Source: Rhodothermaceae bacterium (lineage in GTDB: Bacteria > Bacteroidota > Rhodothermia > Rhodothermales > Rubricoccaceae). Taken from it: 27,057 nucleotides of DNA. Under the pieces are notes generated by a model. The model was not told where the DNA came from, ran no database searches, and worked only from the letters and a program-made list of their open reading frames with translations. The position numbers and the translations under genes are program-made. Position 1 is the first letter of the stretch. Each line of letters starts with the position of its first letter. The DNA lies in contig JABDIZ010000338.1 of the NCBI GenBank assembly GCA_013003465.1, positions 1 through 27,057 on the forward strand. The letters are read 5' to 3'. Shown here piece by piece: positions 15,314 to 22,930 of the stretch.

Positions 15314-16513
15314 ATGCTTCGCTTTCCCGTTGTGCCGTCCATTTACCTCGACCACGCCGCCACGACGCCACTCGACCCCTCGGTGCTGGCCGCGATGCAG
15401 CCGTACCTGACCGAGCAATTCGGCAACGCCTCGTCTGTCCACGCGCTGGGACGTCGTGCGCGCGTCGCCATCGAAGGGGCCCGAGAGCAGGTGGCGGGGG
15501 TACTGGGCTGTAGTTCGGCTGAGGTCGTCTTTACCAGTGGCGGGACGGAAGGCGACAATGCGGCGCTGCGTGGTGTGCTCACTGGGGCCGCCTTGCGCGA
15601 AACCGGGCGTCCGGGGCTCGTTACCTCGAAAGCTGAGCATGAAGCCGTGCTGCGCACGGCTGAGACCCTTGCGGCCGACGGTCATCCGGTGACGATGCTG
15701 AAGCCCGAGGCCCACGGAACAGTGTCGCTGGATCCGGTCCGCGCCGTGCTCGACGAGCATACTGGCCTCGTATCGATCATGCTCGTCAACAACGAAGTGG
15801 GTACGATCAGCGATCTACCGACCCTCGCTGAGGTAACTCATGCAGCCGGAGCACGGATTCATACGGATGCCGTGCAGGCGCCCGGCATGCTCCCGCTCGA
15901 TGTGGATGTGCTCGGTGTGGATCTCCTGACGCTCTCAGGACACAAGTGCTACGGGCCGAAAGGGGTGGGCGCATTGTTCGTGCGGGCCGGAACGCCCCTC
16001 CAGTCGCTCATCACGGGCGGCGCGCAAGAGCGGCGGCGGCGGGGGGGGACGGAGAATGTCGCAGCCATCGTCGGTTTTGCCGAGGCGCTAGTGCAGGCGG
16101 AGGCTGAGCGGGTCGCAGGGTCCCAGCGCCTGGCCGGGCTCCAGCACCGTCTGGCGACGCAGATTCGCACCATGCTGGGCGAGACAGTGTGGTTCAACAC
16201 GCCGCTCGATGGCTTCCATCCCGATCCCCAGCCTGTCGCTCCGCACATCCTGAACGTGTCGTTTCTGCCGAAAGCGGGGCAGCCGCTCGATGGAGAGATG
16301 CTGCTGCTCGGCCTCGATGTAGCGGGCGTCTACGTGAGCAGCGGGAGCGCCTGTACGAGCGGAGCCATCGAGCCCAGCCATGTGCTCCTGGCTATGGGCG
16401 CGTCGCGCGATACGGCTGCAGCTACGGTGCGCTTCTCTCTAGGGCGGAGCACATCGGAGCACGATGTGGATTATGCAGCGGAGCAGCTTGGATTGATTGC
16501 TTCTCGGCTGTAG
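15314..16513 (+). CDS. Cysteine desulfurase (NifS/IscS family)
   Basis: A 399-residue PLP enzyme that removes sulfur from L-cysteine for Fe-S clusters, tRNA thiolation or thiamine sulfur. It begins IYLDHAATTPLDPSVLAAM with the conserved N-terminal motif, followed by FGNASSVHALGRRAR and VVFTSGGTEGDNAAL. The PLP lysine is in LSGHKCYGPKGVGALFVR. The persulfide-forming Cys lies in VSSGSACTSGAIEPSH, in the exposed-loop arrangement of class I enzymes. GGAQERRRRGGTENVA matches the substrate-site segment. An 8-G run (16041-16048) falls in that motif but the frame is intact. No scaffold (IscU) or SUF genes are adjacent, so assignment to IscS versus NifS is left open. It is divergent from murA. Confidence 0.95.
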   Translation: MLRFPVVPSIYLDHAATTPLDPSVLAAMQPYLTEQFGNASSVHALGRRARVAIEGAREQVAGVLGCSSAEVVFTSGGTEGDNAALRGVLTGAALRETGRPGLVTSKAEHEAVLRTAETLAADGHPVTMLKPEAHGTVSLDPVRAVLDEHTGLVSIMLVNNEVGTISDLPTLAEVTHAAGARIHTDAVQAPGMLPLDVDVLGVDLLTLSGHKCYGPKGVGALFVRAGTPLQSLITGGAQERRRRGGTENVAAIVGFAEALVQAEAERVAGSQRLAGLQHRLATQIRTMLGETVWFNTPLDGFHPDPQPVAPHILNVSFLPKAGQPLDGEMLLLGLDVAGVYVSSGSACTSGAIEPSHVLLAMGASRDTAAATVRFSLGRSTSEHDVDYAAEQLGLIASRL

Positions 16514-16523
16514 TTTGACTGCG

Positions 16524-17075
16524 CTAGTTCATGCGCGGATCGTCCGGAAACGTCGAAAGAAGCGCATAGTCGCCCCCTAGTTCGCGGAGCACAGTGCGCC
16601 ACAGCGTATCATCGCTCGCGGCGTACACGAGGCGCTGAGTAGCCGGGAGCACAATCCAACTGCCCTCGTCGATTTCCTCGTCTAGTTGGCCCTCGCCCCA
16701 GCCCGAGTAGCCGAGGAAGAAGCGCATGCGGGCGGCATCAATCCAGCCGCCGCCGATGCCCTCCAGCAGCGACTCGAAGGCACCACCCCACCAGACGTCG
16801 TCCACGACGGGGAGGGCACCGTCAATTAAGTCGCCGAAGGGATGCAGGAAGTGTAGCGTGTCGAGTTGGACCGGCCCGCCGAAGCCGAGCACGGTATCAA
16901 AAGGCAGTTCGACAGTGGCTACCTCCGTAAGGCGAAACTCGCATGGCCGGTTGAGCACGAGCCCAAAGGAGCCCTCAGTCGTGTGCTCGCACAACAACAC
17001 GACCGCCCGGCGAAAATGCGGGTCGGCCATCGGAGGTTCGGCGACCAAGAGCGTACCGGGGGCGAGTGGGACCAT
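16524..17075 (-). CDS. YqgE/AlgH family protein (DUF179)
   Basis: A 183-residue cytosolic protein of the widespread, functionally unresolved UPF0301/DUF179 family. The open frame extends to 17189, but related proteins begin near the LLVAxPxMxDPxFRRAVVLLCEH motif, so ATG 17075 (MVPLAPGTLLVAEPPMADP) is preferred; the extra 38 residues look non-conserved. Motifs present are DPHFRRAVVLLCEHTTEGSF, GLVLNRP, GFGGPVQLDTLHFLHP, and FLGYSGWGEGQLDEEI near the C-terminus. Family members are linked to alginate regulation in Pseudomonas but their biochemistry is unclear. It converges with the cysteine desulfurase (10 bp between stops) and is divergent from the patatin gene. Confidence 0.92.
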   Translation of the reverse strand: MVPLAPGTLLVAEPPMADPHFRRAVVLLCEHTTEGSFGLVLNRPCEFRLTEVATVELPFDTVLGFGGPVQLDTLHFLHPFGDLIDGALPVVDDVWWGGAFESLLEGIGGGWIDAARMRFFLGYSGWGEGQLDEEIDEGSWIVLPATQRLVYAASDDTLWRTVLRELGGDYALLSTFPDDPRMN

Positions 17076-17231
17076 CGAAGAGGAGACTAAACGCCGATAC
17101 CTACGAATCGGATCATGTTCTGGTCCCATTCCGATCCTCGGAACTGTAGCGGTTTGGGTAGATCGGGCCTGGATTGGGTGTCTACTCATAGGACGGTGTT
17201 GTTTCTAGTCTCGCCCTTCGCATCTGGTCTC

Positions 17232-19769
17232 ATGGCATCTGATTCGACCGACACGACCGACGGAGTACCATCATCTGTAGACTCGAGCCGCTCCGATAAG
17301 GCGCCTCGGCGGAAGCTGGGCTTGGCGCTGGCCGGTGGTGGCTTCCGGGCCTCGCTCTTTCACGTAGGCGTGCTTCACCGCATGGCTGAGCTCGATTTAC
17401 TCCGTCGGGTGGAGGTCCTGTCTACGGTCTCAGGGGGCTCCATCGTCGGGGCGCTCTACACGCTGCTTCTCAAGCGCGAGATGCTTAAGCGTCTCGCGGC
17501 TGGAAAAGAGCGGCGCCTCGGTCGCGAAGACTATCGCGCTATTGCCAGCGAGGTGGAAGAACGGCTCGTCCGTGGCATCGAGCGCAATCCACGCAATGCC
17601 GCGTTCAAGAAGCCATGGCATACGTTCCGCATGCTGGTCTCGCCGTACAGCCTGAGTCAGCACATGGCCCGGCTCTACGAGCAGTTTCTCTTCAAGGACA
17701 TCGTCGAGGAACTCTGGGACTTGGAGCACGAGAGGGTCTCCAAGACGACAATGGCAGGTCCAATCTCCGAGGGCATCGCGCTGTGGGGAAGGACCGGGGA
17801 ACGCCCTTCGGATGGGCGTATCCCGTTGCGAGAGATTCGGGCAGTCTGGTCGGGCGAGCGGCTGCCTGGCGGGCTCGAAGCCTACAACGCACGCGAGGCG
17901 GGCGACCCCGCTGGTTGCGCGGTGACGCACCACGTCATCAACGCGACGACGGTCAATTCCGGTGGCCGCTTCCTCTTCGCCAGCAATGAAGTAGGCGACT
18001 GGTACCTCGGCTACGCGCGCAACAGCGAGGCGCGAAAGCTGGCGCGGGCCAAGGAGGGTTTCGAGGTACCGCTGGTGGAAACAGGACTTCCCTTTGCGGG
18101 GCTGGCCCGTCGGTTCGGCAGAGGCCGTGCGGACGCGGAGCACGCCCCTGAACGAGCGCAATGGATGCCGTTGGTTCGCTGGCTGGAAGAGCCCCGCACG
18201 CTCGGGCCGAATGAGGACGGCGGGCCGTGGGATGCCATTCTGAGATGTGAAGGCGTCGCTGCGCTCGCCCGGGCCGATCTCGGCCTGCTCCGGCGGGCGA
18301 AGCTACCCGCGTGGTACCTCCGCGAAGGACCCAAACAACAGCCCGCCGTGGGCGGGGGCCTCTCTCCCGAAGAACACGTCGAACTGTTCCTGTCGGCGCT
18401 CCACGAAATAAGCTCGCGCATGTATACCTCGCTGGAGGCGTACCTCGCGACCGCACCGGCCGCGATCGACCATCTGGTCGACTTCATCCTTCGGCTCTAT
18501 CTCCTCCGCAGCGCGCGTGGCATCGCGCCTGAGGTCGAGCGGGAACTCGGCCGCCTCACGCTGGGGACGGCGGTAGGCGCCTCGGCTTGCTTCCCGCCCA
18601 TCTTCTCGCCCATCATGCTCGAAGGCCTGTACGACAATGCCCACGTGGCGCGGCTTGGCCTGACGGATGGAGGCGTTTTCGATAACGTCGGGGTGAGCGC
18701 GCTGCTTGACGAACGCTGTACGCACATCATCGCCAGCGACACGAGCGGCGTGTTCGAGCAGCAACTCGTGGCACGGCCCTCTCGGCTGCTCTTGTTCGGG
18801 CGCCTCACGATAATTCTCATGAAGGTCCTTGGCGATCACCAGCGGCATATGCTCCGGGAGCGGCGCCGTGCACACCGGGCAGTCGAGGCGCGGGGACTGT
18901 TGCAGACGCTGAAGTCCCACTTCTCGACGCGGATGCTCCGGAACCTGGCGTTCTTCCACATCGAGTCGCTCCCGCTCCGTGCCGATGGGCCCTCGGGCTG
19001 GTCGGTAGACCGCGCCCGCATCGCCCGCCTGCGCACGGATCTGGACGCCTTCGGAGAGATTGAGCGCAACGCGCTCATCAACCAGGGCTACGTCACGGCA
19101 GACCACTACCTCCGCGAGTTTCTCACGGACTACAACCTGCGCCAGGGAGACGAGACGCCCGAGGGGGCGTGGTGGGGCTTCGATCCGCCCGCTCTTCCGA
19201 AACCTCCCCCGGGACAAGAAGACGGGGAGCGCTGGGATCGCGTGCTTCGATTCGGCTCGGCGCGGTTCTTCCGGGCCGTCAAGCTGAAAGCAATAGTTCC
19301 CCTGCTGCTCACCGGCGTGTTCGTCGCGTTGGCTCTGCTCGGGCTCGTCTGGGTCGGGGTACATTTCGACGAAACCCTCGCCTGGGTGGGCCGTGCGGTG
19401 GCCGGGCTGGGGCGCACGCTGGCTACGATCAGCGCCTGGTGGGCAGGCTGGTCGCTCGGCTGGATGGCGGGGGTGAGCCTCGTGCTGATCGCCGTGCTCT
19501 GGATCCTGCAAGGCCTATGGAAGCCGCTGCTGCAGCGTCAGATCGAGCGCTGGCCGCCCCCGTGGAACCGCTACCTCGCCACCGCGGGCAAATGGTTTGG
19601 ACTGGGCTGGCGCGTGCTCTGGCGAACGCCTTTCGCGCTTGTGCTGGCACTCGTGCTGATGGGCTATGCCTTCGTCAACGACTGGTTGTTTCAGCAGCCC
19701 TTTCTCCGGGCGTCGCGTGTGGGCAAGAGCCCGAAGGGCACGGCCAAACAGGCCAGCGACAAATCCTAG
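17232..19769 (+). CDS. Patatin-like phospholipase with C-terminal membrane domain
   Basis: An 845-residue protein combining an N-terminal patatin acyl-hydrolase with a C-terminal membrane region. The open frame starts at 17115, but the first 39 codons look non-coding, so ATG 17232 (MASDSTDTTDG) is chosen. The oxyanion glycines are GGGFRASLFHVGVL (35-37). The nucleophile is Ser70 in STVSGGSIVGALY. The catalytic Asp is Asp479 in LTDGGVFDNVG. The Ser-Asp spacing of about 409 residues is much longer than in plain patatins, indicating a large insertion. Three or more hydrophobic helices follow from ~688 (VPLLLTGVFVALALLGLVW, WMAGVSLVLIAVLWILQ, FALVLALVLMGYAFV). It should deacylate membrane phospholipids while anchored to the inner membrane (inference). 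It shares its stop with the convergent lipase gene. Confidence 0.9.
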   Translation: MASDSTDTTDGVPSSVDSSRSDKAPRRKLGLALAGGGFRASLFHVGVLHRMAELDLLRRVEVLSTVSGGSIVGALYTLLLKREMLKRLAAGKERRLGREDYRAIASEVEERLVRGIERNPRNAAFKKPWHTFRMLVSPYSLSQHMARLYEQFLFKDIVEELWDLEHERVSKTTMAGPISEGIALWGRTGERPSDGRIPLREIRAVWSGERLPGGLEAYNAREAGDPAGCAVTHHVINATTVNSGGRFLFASNEVGDWYLGYARNSEARKLARAKEGFEVPLVETGLPFAGLARRFGRGRADAEHAPERAQWMPLVRWLEEPRTLGPNEDGGPWDAILRCEGVAALARADLGLLRRAKLPAWYLREGPKQQPAVGGGLSPEEHVELFLSALHEISSRMYTSLEAYLATAPAAIDHLVDFILRLYLLRSARGIAPEVERELGRLTLGTAVGASACFPPIFSPIMLEGLYDNAHVARLGLTDGGVFDNVGVSALLDERCTHIIASDTSGVFEQQLVARPSRLLLFGRLTIILMKVLGDHQRHMLRERRRAHRAVEARGLLQTLKSHFSTRMLRNLAFFHIESLPLRADGPSGWSVDRARIARLRTDLDAFGEIERNALINQGYVTADHYLREFLTDYNLRQGDETPEGAWWGFDPPALPKPPPGQEDGERWDRVLRFGSARFFRAVKLKAIVPLLLTGVFVALALLGLVWVGVHFDETLAWVGRAVAGLGRTLATISAWWAGWSLGWMAGVSLVLIAVLWILQGLWKPLLQRQIERWPPPWNRYLATAGKWFGLGWRVLWRTPFALVLALVLMGYAFVNDWLFQQPFLRASRVGKSPKGTAKQASDKS

Positions 19770-20632
19770 AGGCCTTGCGTTCGCAGGTGCTCGGCGATGC
19801 TGAGGTAGAACGCCTTCGAGTCGAACGACGACCCGGTGAAGCCGAGGCCGATCTGCCGAGCATGGTCAGCCTCGACGATTCCCAATTCGATGCCCCACCG
19901 CGCACTCTCCACCGCCACGAGGCCGTCGTTGAGCCCGCTCAGCCGATGGAGGATCCGGTTGGGCACCGCGAGGGGCGGATAGATGCTCTCGTCGGTTCCT
20001 TTGCCAGCCTGTCCGGCGTAGGAGGCGCAGTAGATTCCCTCGGGCATCGGATGCACGGGGTTGAACGTCGCCTCTAGGTAGTCAGGCGTCAATTCTTCCA
20101 ATGCTTCCCGCGCATGGGGCGGGGCGGTCTCGTACGCCGCTCGGCCGATGAACTCCATCAGCGCCAGGGCCCCCTCGCGGAGGCGCTCGGGTTGGTCCAG
20201 CAGGTAGCGTACGAGGGCGCTGCCCCGGTGCGGGGCCGAGACGGTGATGATCGACGCGATGGACTCGGCGAAGCCGAGCGAGCCCGCGAGGTAGCGGGCG
20301 TCAAGCCCGGCCGACGAGAAGCCGATCAGGTTGGCCTTCGAGGCTCCCGTCTCGGCGAGGATGTGCGTCAGGCGTTTCTTCCAGGACGCCGCGCGGACCG
20401 CGATGGTATCGTAGGGATTGACGTGTGGGGCATAGGCATGGATGCCGTGCGCCCGCAGGTGCATTGCCTCCGCGTGCAGTACGCCGCCTTGCATCAGGTT
20501 TGCCAGGGCGCCAAAGCCGTGCATCAGCACAACCGGGTAGCGCGTCGGGCAGAGCGGAGGCTGCGGAAACGGCTCCAACTCCACTACGCGGCGGGCCACC
20601 GATTCGGCGCGACGAGTCAGGCCTTCGAGCAT
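19766..20632 (-). CDS. Alpha/beta-hydrolase, triacylglycerol-lipase-like
   Basis: A 288-residue alpha/beta-hydrolase. The oxyanion HG motif is in YPVVLMHGFGALANL near residue 32. The nucleophile elbow is IGFSSAGLDARYL with Ser106, aligning with VGHSMGGLDARYL of bacterial lipases. The fifth position of the G-x-S-x-G pentapeptide is Ala here. APHRGSALVRYLLD follows, as in lipases. No signal peptide or lipobox is seen, so a cytosolic or peripheral location is likely. It starts 25 bp downstream of the CTP-kinase stop on the same strand, suggesting an operon. It converges on the patatin gene, with both stop codons formed by the same CTAG (19766-19769). Whether it acts on triacylglycerol, phospholipid or polyester is unknown. 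Confidence 0.85.
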   Translation of the reverse strand: MLEGLTRRAESVARRVVELEPFPQPPLCPTRYPVVLMHGFGALANLMQGGVLHAEAMHLRAHGIHAYAPHVNPYDTIAVRAASWKKRLTHILAETGASKANLIGFSSAGLDARYLAGSLGFAESIASIITVSAPHRGSALVRYLLDQPERLREGALALMEFIGRAAYETAPPHAREALEELTPDYLEATFNPVHPMPEGIYCASYAGQAGKGTDESIYPPLAVPNRILHRLSGLNDGLVAVESARWGIELGIVEADHARQIGLGFTGSSFDSKAFYLSIAEHLRTQGL

Positions 20633-20657
20633 AGCCCCAAGGTAAAGCGCAGGCGTC

Positions 20658-21287
20658 TCATAGCAGCGTCATAACGAGGCCCGCGAACAGCGGTGCGCGC
20701 AGGTTGTCGTTTACGGGCAGCGGCAGGGCTTCCACGATGGTCGCCACGAGGGCCCCGACGCTGAGTTGAAGGGGCGTCAACGGAGGGTGGGGGAGCGGTA
20801 GCAGAACCAGGGGCAGCGCGATCAACGCCGCGGTGAGGAAGAAGGCTAGAGAACCCTCCAGCGACTTCGAGGAGAACGGATAACGGTGCCGCCCGTAGCG
20901 CCGTCCGATCACCGCCGCGGCGCCATCGCCCACCATCAGCATGGCGAGGGCTGCCGCTGCGATGGGCTCGCGGAAGAGCGCGGCGCAGAGTGCGGCCGAC
21001 AGGCACATCCACACGGCGCCGTTGAGGATGAGTGGACCACCTAGCGGAGGCTGTTCCTCGGGCCGCATGATGGGGGCAAACAGGCGCGCGATGACACGGT
21101 GCGCCGAGGGGAGGCGCTGCCGCGCCACGTCCAGGCTGAGGGCGAAGACGGCCAGGGGAACGAGCAGCCATAACGCTGTGGTCCGCCCGAGGACGAGAAT
21201 CCCGATGGGGAGAACGAGCGCGCCGAGGTGGATCGCCTTGCGCAGCAGCTCTGCGCGGTACGGAATGACGGGAATGGAATCGCTCAC
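20658..21287 (-). CDS. Polyprenol/phytol/diacylglycerol-type CTP kinase (SEC59/VTE5/DGK1 family)
   Basis: A 209-residue integral membrane protein with about six hydrophobic helices. The family signatures are visible: ELLRKAIHLGALVLPIGI at the N-terminus, then GDGAAAVIGRRYGRHRYPF and SKSLEGSLAFFLTA in the middle, and VEALPLPVNDNLRAPLF at the end. This set of motifs is known from dolichol kinase (SEC59), phytol kinase (VTE5) and yeast diacylglycerol kinase (DGK1), which use CTP to phosphorylate lipid alcohols; CdsA shares the fold. The substrate here is not determinable. It is followed 25 bp later by the lipase gene and starts divergently from the dienelactone-hydrolase lipoprotein across 79 bp. 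A longer open frame (to 22203) over the same DNA is a shadow. Confidence 0.88.
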   Translation of the reverse strand: MSDSIPVIPYRAELLRKAIHLGALVLPIGILVLGRTTALWLLVPLAVFALSLDVARQRLPSAHRVIARLFAPIMRPEEQPPLGGPLILNGAVWMCLSAALCAALFREPIAAAALAMLMVGDGAAAVIGRRYGRHRYPFSSKSLEGSLAFFLTAALIALPLVLLPLPHPPLTPLQLSVGALVATIVEALPLPVNDNLRAPLFAGLVMTLL

Positions 21288-21366
21288 GGGCCGGATGGAA
21301 ACCTCGTCCGCAAGCTACGCGGTTCCAGGGGGTGCCGACCGTCTCGCTCTCCCTCTCCCTTCCGCC

Positions 21367-22212
21367 ATGCGCCCGCTGCTCGCCCTCTTGATCCTCCCCC
21401 TCTTGCTCGTGGCCTGCAGCCCGTCCGATGCCGACGGCGACTATGCCGACCGCATGGCAACCGAGCACGCCGACGAGACACCCACCGCCACCGCAACCAC
21501 CCACGGTGCCGATAGCCTCGATGTGAGGACCGAAGACGTCGTGTACGCCACGGTTAACGGCGAGGCCGTGACGGGTTACCTCGCCCGCCCCACCGACGCC
21601 GACGGCCCACTGCCTGCGATCATCGTGATTCAGGAGTGGTGGGGGCTGAATGACAACATCCGTGCGATGGCCAGGCAGTTCGCCGCGCAGGGCTACACCG
21701 CGCTTGCCGTCGATCTGTACAGTGGCCAGGTCGCTACCACCCCGGATGAGGCCATGAGCTACATGCAGGCCGCGATGGAAGAGGAGGCCGCGCTGACCGA
21801 GAACGTCCGTCAGGCTTACGCTTACCTCACGACCGAGCAGCAGGCGCCGCGCGTAGGGTCCGTTGGCTGGTGCTTCGGCGGCGGCTGGTCGCTGCGCACG
21901 GCGCTCGCGCTGCCCGATGACCTGGATGCAGCCGTGATTTACTACGGTCAGGTCGTTACCGACCGCGACCGACTCGCAACGCTGAACGTACCGCTCCTCG
22001 GCCTGTTCGGAGCGGACGACCAGGGCATTCCCATCCATCAGGTGCAGGACTTCGAGTCCACGTTGCAGGATCTCGGCAAGGACGCTACGGTCCAGATTTA
22101 CGAGGGTGCCAACCACGCCTTCGCCAATCCCTCGGGCGAGCGCTACAACGCCGAGGCGGCCGAGGACGCCTGGGCCCGGACAACCGCCTTCTTCGCGGAG
22201 CACCTGAAGTAG
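21367..22212 (+). CDS. Dienelactone-hydrolase family lipoprotein
   Basis: A 281-residue alpha/beta-hydrolase exported as a lipoprotein. ATG 21367 gives MRPLLALLILPLLLVACSP, a signal peptide with lipobox LVAC; the open frame extends to 20941 but that part is antisense to the kinase. The catalytic Cys169 lies in VGWCFGGGWSL, with the dienelactone-hydrolase Cys-Asp-His triad completed by Asp217/218 in GADDQGIP and His250 in YEGANHAFANPSG. EWWGLNDNIRAMARQF and YTALAVDLYSGQ match the family's substrate-cap region. A low-complexity Asp/Thr/Ala linker (residues 20-55) separates anchor and enzyme. It probably hydrolyses a small ester or lactone in the periplasm or at the outer membrane. It converges with thiE, with one base between stops. 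Confidence 0.93.
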   Translation: MRPLLALLILPLLLVACSPSDADGDYADRMATEHADETPTATATTHGADSLDVRTEDVVYATVNGEAVTGYLARPTDADGPLPAIIVIQEWWGLNDNIRAMARQFAAQGYTALAVDLYSGQVATTPDEAMSYMQAAMEEEAALTENVRQAYAYLTTEQQAPRVGSVGWCFGGGWSLRTALALPDDLDAAVIYYGQVVTDRDRLATLNVPLLGLFGADDQGIPIHQVQDFESTLQDLGKDATVQIYEGANHAFANPSGERYNAEAAEDAWARTTAFFAEHLK

Positions 22213-22213
22213 C

Positions 22214-22852
22214 TCATCTCCATTGTGCGATAGCGTCGCGGAACGCAGCCGTTGCGGTGCGCGGGTCCTCGGCCGTGGAGATCGCCGTCATGACCGCGAC
22301 GCCGTGCGCTCCAGCGCCCAGCACCAGACGTACGCGCTCGGGCGTAATTCCGGCGATGGCGATGACCGGAATCTGTACCGCGTCGCACACGGCCTCGAGC
22401 CCCGCCAGCCCCTTCACCGGGGCGGGGTTGGCCTTCGACTGGGTGGCGAATACAGGGCCGAAGCCGATGTAATCCGCTCCGGCGGCTTCGGCCTCGCGCG
22501 CCTGGGCGACGGTTGTAGCCGTCGCCCCGAGGAGGCGCGTGTGGCCCGGGCAGCGGTCGAGCACGGCACGGGCCTCGGCGATGGGGAGGTCGCTCTGGCC
22601 CAGGTGTACCCCGTCGGCTTCCACCGCGAGAGCCAGGGTGAGATGGTCGTCCACGAGGAGGGGCACCTCGGCTTCTCTGCAGGCGGTCACCGTCGGACGC
22701 AGTCCCGCGAGCAGGTCGCGTACCGAGCCGATCTTCTGGCGAAACTGGATCGTGTCGGCCCCGCCAGCGAGGGCGAGCCGTGCCAGGTCGGCGTGCGAGA
22801 AGCGTTGCTGGAAGTGAAAATCCGTGAGGACGTGCAGTCTGCCTATCGGCAT
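22214..22852 (-). CDS. thiE: Thiamine-phosphate synthase
   Basis: A 212-residue TIM-barrel enzyme that couples HMP-diphosphate with the thiazole phosphate to make thiamine phosphate. Recognisable ThiE blocks are DTIQFRQKI near residue 35, LLVDDHLTLALAVEADGVHL followed by GQSDL near 65-85, GADYIGFGPVFATQSK near 125, and PVIAIAGI followed by GVAVMTAI at the phosphate-binding end. The usual AIGGI reads AIAGI. The start at ATG 22852 fits the family. No other thiamine gene is adjacent. The 78-bp upstream region lacks the conserved CTGAGA/ACCTGA blocks of a TPP riboswitch. The upstream neighbour, Gp157-like, is divergent, so thiE is a lone transcription unit. Confidence 0.93.
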   Translation of the reverse strand: MPIGRLHVLTDFHFQQRFSHADLARLALAGGADTIQFRQKIGSVRDLLAGLRPTVTACREAEVPLLVDDHLTLALAVEADGVHLGQSDLPIAEARAVLDRCPGHTRLLGATATTVAQAREAEAAGADYIGFGPVFATQSKANPAPVKGLAGLEAVCDAVQIPVIAIAGITPERVRLVLGAGAHGVAVMTAISTAEDPRTATAAFRDAIAQWR

Positions 22853-22930
22853 AGACGGGGAGGTAGGGGTGAGTGGGTGTAGGTTCCAGCGCTGCGATCA
22901 TCCATACACTCCCATACGCCCACCCCCGAA

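Noticed and set aside
15213..15371. 53-residue N-terminal extension of MurA
   Set aside because: MurA proteins start at MDKLVIRGG; the extension overlaps the divergent desulfurase gene.
17115..17231. 39-residue N-terminal extension of the patatin protein
   Set aside because: Its sequence lacks coding character and lies in the divergent intergenic region with yqgE; MASDSTDTTDG is a more natural start.
17232..20632. Patatin plus lipase as an anti-phage abortive-infection module (CapV-like CBASS)
   Set aside because: No CD-NTase cyclase, Cap2/Cap3 or other defence gene is nearby, and the protein has membrane helices unlike CapV.
20617..22203. 528-codon minus-strand frame covering the kinase and dienelactone-hydrolase region
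   Set aside because: It is out of phase with the kinase frame that carries clear SEC59/VTE5 motifs, and antisense to the hydrolase triad.
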